This document shows, piece by piece, positions 18,303-25,187 of a DNA stretch of 58,882 nt; within the stretch, counting starts at the first letter, position 1; the number at the start of each line of letters is the position of its first letter. The stretch spans positions 1 to 58,882 of the forward strand of contig CAIYHG010000096.1 of NCBI GenBank assembly GCA_903925975.1, written 5' to 3'. Below the pieces are notes generated by a model. That model worked only from the letters and a program-made list of their open reading frames with translations, searched no databases and was not told the origin of the DNA. Made by a program: the position numbers and the translations under genes. Origin of the DNA: an uncultured Acidobacteriia bacterium (lineage in GTDB: Bacteria > Acidobacteriota > Terriglobia > Bryobacterales > Bryobacteraceae).

Positions 18303-18692
18303 ATGAACAAGACCGACCTCGAGAAATATAAGGCGGTGCTGGAAGCCAAGCGGGCTGAACTTTCCGCGGGGCTCAGAAACCGGGCAGACATCGCTATAGA
18401 AAAAACACCGGACGCCATAGACGAAGTGCAACTGGCCGGCGAGCGTGAACTCGCTATTAGAAACCTTGATCGCGAATCGAACCTCCTGCGCAACGTCAAA
18501 GGCGCGCTAATGCGTATCGCCGACGGCAGCTACGGCATCTGTCTCCACTGCGAAGAAGACATCAAACCCAAGCGGTTGGACGCGGTGCCATGGACGAAGT
18601 ATTGTATCCGCTGCCAGGAAGCCGCCGACCGTCACGAGTTCGAGAGCGAAACCGGCGAGACGATCAACGAGATCCTCGCCAGCGCCGCGTAA
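18303..18692 (+). CDS. DksA/TraR family zinc-finger regulator
   Basis: 129 residues. The N-terminal coiled coil (LEKYKAVLEAKRAELSAGL) carries a DAIDEVQLA tip and leads to a four-cysteine zinc finger CLHCEEDIKPK...KYCIRCQE with C-x2-C-x17-C-x2-C spacing, as in DksA. DksA-type proteins enter the RNA polymerase secondary channel and modulate initiation, often with ppGpp. The tip lacks the exact DxxDxA of E. coli DksA, so the effect on transcription may differ. AAGGAG lies 6 bases upstream of the ATG. The gene ends in a strong intrinsic terminator. Confidence 0.92.
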   Translation: MNKTDLEKYKAVLEAKRAELSAGLRNRADIAIEKTPDAIDEVQLAGERELAIRNLDRESNLLRNVKGALMRIADGSYGICLHCEEDIKPKRLDAVPWTKYCIRCQEAADRHEFESETGETINEILASAA

Positions 18693-18709
18693 TCCAGTTC
18701 ATTTCTCCG

Positions 18710-18745
18710 GGGCGCGAGACTGTTCTCGCGCCCTTCGTGTTTTTT
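18710..18745 (+). terminator. Intrinsic terminator after the DksA-type gene
   Basis: A 10-bp perfect stem, GGGCGCGAGA / TCTCGCGCCC, with a CTGT loop is followed by TTCGTGTTTTTT. It starts 18 bases after the stop codon and fits a Rho-independent terminator. Confidence 0.9.
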
Positions 18746-18844
18746 CGCACGTGCGCGAGATCCCCCAGTCGAATATTCTCATCGCAATGCCACGGTGGAC
18801 GAGGCACCACCTTTGTGGCTAATATGCTGTAGCCCCTTTGGATC

Positions 18845-19462
18845 ATGCAGTTCTACCGCAGCCTCGAAAGGTCTCCGCGCCGTTTGGGAATATTCCCCGG
18901 CGCATTCAACCCAGTCACTGTTGCGCACATGGCGCTCGCCTCGGCGGCGCTATCGGTGGTGGATGAGGTGCTGTTCATACTGCCTCGCGATCTCCCGCAC
19001 AAGACTTATGCAGGAGCCGCGTTCCCCGGTCGCATCGCTATGTTGCGGGCAGCTATCGGCGTTCGCCGCGCGTACTCGCTCGCATCCACCGAGGGCGGGC
19101 TCTTCGCGGAAATCGCCGCGGAGTGCCGCGCCGTTTACGGCGAAGCCGTGCGGATGTCATTCCTGTGTGGCCGCGACGTTGCGGAGCGAGTCGCCGGATG
19201 GGACTACGGCACGCCGGATGCGTATGCGGGCATGCTGCGCGAGTTCGGCCTGCTGGTCGCCGCGCGGCAAGGCGTTTACCGGCCTCCTCAGGCCTACGCC
19301 CACGCGATCGAGCCGCTTGAGATCCAGAGCGATTTTGAAGGCGTATCCGCTACCGAAGTGCGCGCGCGAATTGCCCGCGGCGCGGAATGGGAAATGCTGG
19401 TTCCGGCTGAGGTTCGGGAACTGGCGGCCCGCATTTACCGGACCGCCTCCAGTGGCTACTGA
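18845..19462 (+). CDS. NadD-like nucleotidyltransferase
   Basis: 205 residues of the HIGH-superfamily nucleotidyltransferase fold. The N-terminal motif LGIFPGAFNPVTVAHMALA corresponds to the GxFDPxHxGH site of NadD, but with T-x-x-H in place of HxGH, as in some CoaD/NadR types. A second motif, VSATEVRARI, matches the C-terminal ISSTxIR of NadD. CGRDVAERVAGWDYG fits the acidic substrate loop. It is probably a nicotinate-mononucleotide adenylyltransferase in NAD synthesis, but the altered first motif leaves the substrate open. Its 3' end overlaps the convergent TIGR03437 gene by 7 bases. Confidence 0.75.
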   Translation: MQFYRSLERSPRRLGIFPGAFNPVTVAHMALASAALSVVDEVLFILPRDLPHKTYAGAAFPGRIAMLRAAIGVRRAYSLASTEGGLFAEIAAECRAVYGEAVRMSFLCGRDVAERVAGWDYGTPDAYAGMLREFGLLVAARQGVYRPPQAYAHAIEPLEIQSDFEGVSATEVRARIARGAEWEMLVPAEVRELAARIYRTASSGY

Positions 19463-22257
19463 GTAGCGGCCGGATTGACCACGGGTAAGGTGACCAGGTT
19501 GCTTTCATAAACATCCTGGCTCACTCTGATCGGCGTATACGGATTCGAGTCCAATCCGGGCGGCAGTAAAAAGTACACCTCGAACACGCCAAATGTACCT
19601 ACCTTGGGAATCACGCCTAGTATCTGAGCCGTCTGCGAACCTACGTAGCCGTACAGCCAGGTTTGTGGAGACGTCTTTGGCGTGCCGGCAGGAAATGCCA
19701 CACCCGTATTGAAGGCGCCATCCGCCATCGCCTGGTGAATCGCATCCCGATTCACGTCATTGATCGCCGGCATGCCGGCGCCAGTGACGTAGAGCAGAAT
19801 AGGCTCTCCGGGCACCGCCGGATTAGTCTGCGTGACGAGCGAGCCCTGCACGTTGGCGCAACATAGTTCCGAGAGGCCCAATGCGGAGACTGCCAAGGCG
19901 CCGCCGGTAGCCAATGAGCCCGCTGTGGTCGTAATGCCAAAGGGAATCCCGTTCCCGTCGGGGCCCGAGACGCGCGCCTTCAGGATCAGGAACGCAAACT
20001 GGCTCGAAGGCTCCGCCGTCACTTCCGGGTCCGAGGCATTAATCAGGGCGACCAGCCCGTCGCGCACCGTTTCGAGTGCGTCGCCGGCCACTACGGTATA
20101 CGCATAATCGCGGCCGTTGATCGTTACGGTCGCGATGTCGCCAGCGGAAATGCTGCCGCCCACCACGATTGCGCCGGTCGCGTGACTCGATCCGTGCAAC
20201 GCTATCGCCGGCGGCAGGTCCTGCGAGTTGAAGTAGGTGAAGATTCCGGGATTCGCGGGGACTATGGTCACAGCCACCGGATTACTTACCACCACCGTTC
20301 CATCGCTCTTGACCGAGCGCACGTAACAGTTAATGCTCGTGCTGTCCACAACCTCCCACGGGATCTGTGCGTTGATCTGCGTGGGCGAGACGTATAGCAG
20401 CGGAGCCTCGAGGCCATCGAAGTAGACCCGCGTGTTGGCCAATTCCATCGGCAGTACGGGCTTTGTCAGATCCGCGCTGGCCGTACCGAAAGATAGGCTG
20501 GCGCCTTCGTTGGGGGTGATCGACACCAGGGTACCCGCTGGAATCCGAGCCGCGTCGGCTCCGCCGCTGAGCAGGCTCGATTGGCCCGTCAATATTACTT
20601 TTGCGTTGGTGGAGGTTGCGACTGAGTAATAGACGGAATTGCCGGAGTCCCCAGGCGCGCGCGCCGTGAGGCGGATGGCGCCCACATTATGATCCGCGGT
20701 CGCAATCACATAGGGGTCGCCGGCTCCATCGTTGCTGCTGTTGATTATGTCGACGAGGGCATCGATGATGTCGGCTAAGCTATCGGCATCCTTGACCGTA
20801 TATGTGTATTCAGCCGGATCCGTGGTGGTCTGATACGAGATATTCACGGTAGCGGTATCGCCCGCGCTGATCGAGCCGGCTACCGAGACGTAGCCGATCG
20901 CGAATATTTCGAAACTCGCGCCGTTGCGCACGCCGGCATACGGAATGAGATTCTCAGCGGGGCTGTATACCAGGATTCGCCGGTTGAAGGCGTCGCTTAC
21001 GTACAGGTTCGCGCCGTCCCAAGCCAGCGACATCGGGGTGCGCAGCGAATCCACCGAGTCGGAAGCCTGGTTCATCACGCCGTCCACCTGGCCCAGCACA
21101 ACGTCAGCCGCGGCTCCGTTTGCCGTCGGAATTGTGTTGTAGATGAGAACGCGGTCGTTGCCGCCATCGGCCACGAAGAGCTTATTCCCCACTGCCATCG
21201 CGTAACGCGGAAAACTCAAAGTAGAGCTGCAGCGCGTCGGGTATGTCAGGTTGCCATCGGTATCCGCGCCGTTCGAAACCTTGCACATCACCGGCGTCTG
21301 GATGCTGTCGGAATCGGCGGTATAGGCGTAGTTCGGCGCTCCGCTGACCATATCGGGCTGCCCTATTTCGACATCGGCCGCGACGGTGTTCGTGGTTGGA
21401 ATCTTGTTCCAGATGAGCACCCGGTTAAAACCCAGGTCGGCCACATACAGCCGCTGCCCGTCCGTGGCCACCGAAGTGGGATTCAGCAGGTTCGAGGCAG
21501 TCGCCGAACTGGAATCCTGTGAGATATCCACCTGAATGGCCGTGGTGAAATTGGGCTGGCCCAGCACGATGTCGGCCGCCGCGCCGTTCGCGGTGGGAAT
21601 GCTGTTGAAGATCAGTATGCGGTTATTCAGCGTATCGGCTACGAACAGCTTGCCGTTCTGAATCCATACTCCCTGCGGTCCCCTCATGCTCTTGGCGCTG
21701 GGGACGCCATTCAGCGGAACCGCGACCGTATTGAAATCCGGCTGGCCGACCACAACATCCGCCGGGATGTTGTTCGAAGCCGGAATCCGGTTCCAGATGA
21801 GTACCCGGTTATGATCCGTATCAGCCACCACCAGACGCACGCCGTCGGACGCCAATGCAGTCGGCAGGCGTAGATTGTTGCGGTTCGAAGTCAGATTCAG
21901 AGTGGTGGTCGTGAAGTCGGGCTGTCCCAGGACCACGGTCGACTTACCCACGCATACCGGGCACTTTAGGTCGTTTCGCAGGAGAGCCGTGGGATCGGGT
22001 ATCGTGCTCGAAAAGTTCTGGTACAAAAGAACGCGGTGGTTGCTGGGACTCGCGCCGACGCGGTTGGAATCGGCCACGAACAGAGTATCAGCCGCGTAAG
22101 CCAACCCGCTGACGGCCCCGAGCACGGTGTCGCTGGAATTCGGGTCCTGATTGGTGAAGGTCGTCTGCCCAATCACCAGCCTGGCGGCCTGTCCGGTCGT
22201 AAAATCGGCGGCGAATGCAGAGGCCGCGCAAAGGATGAATAGCGAGATGCACTTCAT
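19456..22257 (-). CDS. Secreted six-bladed NHL-like propeller with Solibacter-type C-terminal domain
   Basis: 933 residues from the ATG at 22257 (a TTG at 22287 would add 10). A signal peptide (FILCAASAFA) is followed by six NHL-like repeats, each with a core such as LFVADTLNNRILIFNSIPT and a linker like GAAADIVLGQPNF. The C-terminal half is a TIGR03437-like domain (VRNGASFE, PLLYVSPTQINAQIPWEV, VTIVPANPGIF, PILLYVTGAG), frequent in Solibacter relatives. That domain is split by two related modules beginning GSISAGD. It is probably an exported or surface binding protein; function unknown. An extended -10 promoter lies upstream. Confidence 0.82.
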   Translation of the reverse strand: MKCISLFILCAASAFAADFTTGQAARLVIGQTTFTNQDPNSSDTVLGAVSGLAYAADTLFVADSNRVGASPSNHRVLLYQNFSSTIPDPTALLRNDLKCPVCVGKSTVVLGQPDFTTTTLNLTSNRNNLRLPTALASDGVRLVVADTDHNRVLIWNRIPASNNIPADVVVGQPDFNTVAVPLNGVPSAKSMRGPQGVWIQNGKLFVADTLNNRILIFNSIPTANGAAADIVLGQPNFTTAIQVDISQDSSSATASNLLNPTSVATDGQRLYVADLGFNRVLIWNKIPTTNTVAADVEIGQPDMVSGAPNYAYTADSDSIQTPVMCKVSNGADTDGNLTYPTRCSSTLSFPRYAMAVGNKLFVADGGNDRVLIYNTIPTANGAAADVVLGQVDGVMNQASDSVDSLRTPMSLAWDGANLYVSDAFNRRILVYSPAENLIPYAGVRNGASFEIFAIGYVSVAGSISAGDTATVNISYQTTTDPAEYTYTVKDADSLADIIDALVDIINSSNDGAGDPYVIATADHNVGAIRLTARAPGDSGNSVYYSVATSTNAKVILTGQSSLLSGGADAARIPAGTLVSITPNEGASLSFGTASADLTKPVLPMELANTRVYFDGLEAPLLYVSPTQINAQIPWEVVDSTSINCYVRSVKSDGTVVVSNPVAVTIVPANPGIFTYFNSQDLPPAIALHGSSHATGAIVVGGSISAGDIATVTINGRDYAYTVVAGDALETVRDGLVALINASDPEVTAEPSSQFAFLILKARVSGPDGNGIPFGITTTAGSLATGGALAVSALGLSELCCANVQGSLVTQTNPAVPGEPILLYVTGAGMPAINDVNRDAIHQAMADGAFNTGVAFPAGTPKTSPQTWLYGYVGSQTAQILGVIPKVGTFGVFEVYFLLPPGLDSNPYTPIRVSQDVYESNLVTLPVVNPAATQ
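19895..20170 (-). repeat. Second GSISAGD module inside the TIGR03437-like domain
   Basis: It encodes about 90 residues starting GSISAGDIATVTINGRDY and ending TAGSLATGGAL, inserted between the NPGIF motif and the NPAVPGEP segment of the domain. It is related to the module at 20555-20890 in protein sequence, not at the DNA level. Confidence 0.65.
20555..20890 (-). repeat. First GSISAGD module inside the TIGR03437-like domain
   Basis: It encodes about 110 residues starting GSISAGDTATVNISYQ and ending SSLLSGGADA, inserted between the VRNGASFE opening and the RIPAGTLVSI strand of the same domain. Shared features with the second module are GSISAGD, YTYTV/YAYTV, a helix with DALVDIIN/DGLVALIN and a final GG turn. 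Confidence 0.65.
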
Positions 22258-22297
22258 GCGCAATATTGAACGAGTCCCAATGAGCAACTGAATCCAA

Positions 22298-22306
22298 ATT
22301 ATAGCA
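22298..22306 (-). promoter_or_regulatory. Extended -10 promoter of the propeller/TIGR03437 gene
   Basis: On the minus strand the sequence is TGCTATAAT, a consensus TATAAT with the extended TGn element. The predicted start site near 22291 gives a leader of about 34 bases to the ATG at 22257. The -35 region is poor. Confidence 0.6.
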
Positions 22307-22495
22307 AGGGTTTACGGAGATTCTACGCTCCGCCCCTTGCGGCCGGCAGTCACACCAGCGTGAGAAAACGGCACAGCCCGCCGCTGCCTGCCATCACGCG
22401 CAAAGGAGTTGCCCGATTCCCCACCAGACAAACTGGGATTCTTGCACGCCCGGGGCCGTACCTGCAAGGCCTGTTTTCGATTCGCCCCCGTTCCC

Positions 22496-23644
22496 CTAGA
22501 ACTCTTTGGTCGCTTCAGTTAGCTTAACCTGAACCTGCTGATTCCGGCCGTTGCGGAAAAGCGTCATTCTCAACAAATCGCCCACGCGCTTCGAATCGAG
22601 CGCGGTCTGAAGAGAACCCGGACCGGTGACCGGCTCGCCCTCGATAGCGACGATCAGGTCTCCGCCGATGCCAACCTCCGTGAACCCTCCGACTATGACC
22701 TGCCGCGAAGGCCCGCGCAATCCGGCTGCTTCGGCCGCCGACCCTCCCTCCACACTCTGCACCAGCAACCCGCCACTTGAGGGCAGCCGGAGCATGTCGG
22801 CCAAGTCACCGGAAATAAAGACGACAGAGATGCCCAGCGCCGGCCGGGCCACCCGGCCCGTGCTCTCCATTTCCTGCAGCATTGCCTTGGCGCGATTGAT
22901 GGGCATGGCGAAGCCGATGCCGATGCTTCCCTGGCTGCCGTAGATGGCCGTGTTGATTCCGATCACGTTACCGTGCGAATCGAGCAGCGGCCCGCCGCTG
23001 TTGCCCGGGTTGATCGCCGCATCCGTCTGGATCATGCCCTCAAGGCGCGTGCCGCTTTGATCCTGAATGCTGCGGTTGAGCGAACTCACGATACCAGTGG
23101 TCAGCGTCCCTTCCAGCCCGAACGGATTGCCGATCGCCAGCACCTTCTGCCCCACGACTAGCCCTTCGGAATTTCCTAAGGTCAGGGCGGGCAGTTTCGC
23201 GTCGGAATCGATCTTGATCAGCGCCAGATCGGAGCGCCGGTCTACTCCCAGCACCCGTGCTTTGTAGACTTTCTTATCCGCCAGCGTGACGGTGAGCTGG
23301 CTCGAACCGCTCACCACGTGGCTGTTGGTTAAGATCTCGCCGGTGGACTTGATCAGAAACCCGGAACCGCTGCCTTCCTCCGGGTAGACCTGGAAGAACC
23401 AATCCCGCCGGTAGACCACGGATGTGATGTTCACCGTGGCGTCGCGCGCGCTCTTATAGATATCGATGTTGTTCTGTTCGTCGGCGCTGAACCCGCTCGC
23501 CGCCGAGGCGGCGTCGGTGAACAGGGGCCCCGTGGCCCCCCCAGGGGATGCCCACCGGCCCAGACTCCAACGCGTTCCGGAAGTGAAGTAAATAAAACCC
23601 GCCGCCAGCACGACAGCAAACAAGAACGGGCGCAAGACTTTCAT
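22496..23644 (-). CDS. HtrA/DegP-type serine protease with one PDZ domain
   Basis: 382 residues. An N-terminal anchor (LFAVVLAAGFIYF) places the protease in the periplasm. The trypsin-like triad is visible: His in LTNSHVVSGS, Asp in RRSDLALIKI, and Ser in NPGNSGGPLLD. A single C-terminal PDZ domain starts near LGISVVFISGDLADML and contains GGDLIVAIEGEPV. HtrA proteins degrade or refold damaged envelope proteins. The ATG overlaps the coaE stop by 4 bases, so it is the last gene of a folD-coaE-htrA operon. Confidence 0.93.
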   Translation of the reverse strand: MKVLRPFLFAVVLAAGFIYFTSGTRWSLGRWASPGGATGPLFTDAASAASGFSADEQNNIDIYKSARDATVNITSVVYRRDWFFQVYPEEGSGSGFLIKSTGEILTNSHVVSGSSQLTVTLADKKVYKARVLGVDRRSDLALIKIDSDAKLPALTLGNSEGLVVGQKVLAIGNPFGLEGTLTTGIVSSLNRSIQDQSGTRLEGMIQTDAAINPGNSGGPLLDSHGNVIGINTAIYGSQGSIGIGFAMPINRAKAMLQEMESTGRVARPALGISVVFISGDLADMLRLPSSGGLLVQSVEGGSAAEAAGLRGPSRQVIVGGFTEVGIGGDLIVAIEGEPVTGPGSLQTALDSKRVGDLLRMTLFRNGRNQQVQVKLTEATKEF

Positions 23645-24246
23645 TTCTCTACTCTCCGCAGGACTTCGTAAATCTTCCGTGTCTGCCCCAAAGTCTCCTC
23701 TTTGGAGCCGGAAGTGTCTATGACAAAATCAGCGAACTTTCGCTTCTCTCCAATCGGCATCTGGCGCGCAATCCGCGCCTGGACGTCCACCTCGGACGCC
23801 CCGGGGCGCCGCAGCGCACGCTCCAGTTGCTGCTCTTCCCGGCACGCCACCAGAATAATCTTGTCAAAACGCCGGTAACTTCCAGTTTCGATCAAAATTG
23901 CCGCTTCCACCACCGCGATGCCATCCGGATGCGCGACGGCGTAGGCCGCGATCAGCGCTTCCTCCCGGCGGATCACGGCCGGGTGAACCAGGGAGTTGAG
24001 CCGCGCCAAGCGGTCCGGATCTCCGAACGCCGTAGCTGCCAGCGCCTGCCGGTCTATCTCTCCCTCACTATCCAATACGCCCTCGCCAAACTCCGTCACT
24101 ACGGAGAGATACGCTTCTCCGCCGCGCGCCAGCGTGGCGCGGCCGAGTTCATCGGCCTGAATCAGCAGGCACCCAAGCGCCTCCAACGCCTCCCCGACGA
24201 AGGTCTTTCCGCACGCCATTCCGCCGGTGAGCCCGATTCTCAGCAT
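23641..24246 (-). CDS. coaE: Dephospho-CoA kinase
   Basis: 201 residues; phosphorylates dephospho-CoA in the last step of CoA synthesis. The P-loop GLTGGMACGKTFV is at residues 6-18; LLIQADELGR holds the conserved Asp after the P-loop, and FDKIILVACREEQQLERAL plus ARIARQMPIGEKRKFADFVIDTSG are family signatures. It overlaps folD by 7 bases upstream and htrA by 4 bases downstream, indicating one transcript. Confidence 0.95.
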   Translation of the reverse strand: MLRIGLTGGMACGKTFVGEALEALGCLLIQADELGRATLARGGEAYLSVVTEFGEGVLDSEGEIDRQALAATAFGDPDRLARLNSLVHPAVIRREEALIAAYAVAHPDGIAVVEAAILIETGSYRRFDKIILVACREEQQLERALRRPGASEVDVQARIARQMPIGEKRKFADFVIDTSGSKEETLGQTRKIYEVLRRVEK

Positions 24247-25160
24247 GCCCGCGCGCGCCGCTCCGCGGAGGCCACCGTATTCGCCATGAGCATGGCGATG
24301 GTCAGCGGCCCTACGCCGCCCGGAACGGGCGTGTAAGCGCCGGATATCTCCGCCATGGCGAATGGATCGGCGTCACCCACCAGAACATTACCCTTCTTAT
24401 CGAAAGACGCCAGCTTTTCCGGAGCGTTACGGAAAATCCGCGCCGCGTCCTCCCGCGAGTCGATGCGGTTCATGCCCACGTCGATTACCGTGGCGCCGGG
24501 CTTAATGTAGTCCGCCGTGATCATCGCCGGCCGGCCGATGGCGGCCACCAGAATGTCGGCTTCCCGGCAGACTGCCGCAAGGTCCGGGGTCTTCGAGTGG
24601 CAAATCGTAACCGTCGCGTTCTCATGCAGCAGCAGAAGCGCGATCGGTTTGCCCACAATGTCGCTCCGCCCCACCACCACGGCGCGGCGGCCGGATATCG
24701 GAATGCCATACCGCTTCAAGATCTCGATGATGCCCGCGGGGGTGCAGGCGCGCGGTCCGGGAACGTTCGCCACCAGGTTACCCACGTTGAACGGGTGAAA
24801 TCCGTCCACATCCTTTTCGGGATCGATGGCCAGCAGAATGCGCTTGGAATCCACCTGCTTCGGCAGGGGCAGTTGCACCAGAATGCCGTCGATATCCGGC
24901 CGCTGGTTCAATTGTTCGACGGCGGCGAGCACCTCAGCCGTGGAGACGCTATCCGGCGGCGTCAGTTTTTCCGAGAGTATCCCCAGATCCTGGCAGGCTT
25001 TGACCTTGTTGCGGACGTAAATCTCCGAGCCCGGGTCGTGTCCCGCCAGCACCACCGCCAGTCCAGGCGGGCGCCCGCTCGCGGCCAGGGCGGCCACGCG
25101 CGGTTTGAGTTCACTCAAGATCTCGTCGCGAACGCGAATTCCATCGAGGATTTGGGCCAT
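24240..25160 (-). CDS. folD: Bifunctional methylenetetrahydrofolate dehydrogenase/cyclohydrolase
   Basis: 306 residues from the ATG at 25160 (MAQILDG); a TTG three codons upstream is also open. The catalytic Lys lies in YVRNKVKACQDLGI, the signature DGILVQLPLPKQVD follows, and the NADP site has VVVGRSDIVGKPIALLLL. The family signature PVPGGVGPLTIAMLMANT is at the C terminus. It interconverts methylene-, methenyl- and formyl-tetrahydrofolate. It is 27 bases downstream of the large beta-helix protein gene and overlaps coaE. Confidence 0.96.
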   Translation of the reverse strand: MAQILDGIRVRDEILSELKPRVAALAASGRPPGLAVVLAGHDPGSEIYVRNKVKACQDLGILSEKLTPPDSVSTAEVLAAVEQLNQRPDIDGILVQLPLPKQVDSKRILLAIDPEKDVDGFHPFNVGNLVANVPGPRACTPAGIIEILKRYGIPISGRRAVVVGRSDIVGKPIALLLLHENATVTICHSKTPDLAAVCREADILVAAIGRPAMITADYIKPGATVIDVGMNRIDSREDAARIFRNAPEKLASFDKKGNVLVGDADPFAMAEISGAYTPVPGGVGPLTIAMLMANTVASAERRARAC

Positions 25161-25187
25161 TCTCCTCAATGATAGCGTGCGGCTCTT

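Noticed and set aside
22305..22495. Possible riboswitch in the spacer between the propeller gene and htrA
   Set aside because: I looked for c-di-GMP, SAM and cobalamin type cores and found only fragments; spacing and conserved boxes do not fit.
25150..25169. TTG start for FolD at 25169
   Set aside because: The ATG at 25160 gives the family-typical N terminus; the TTG only adds three residues.
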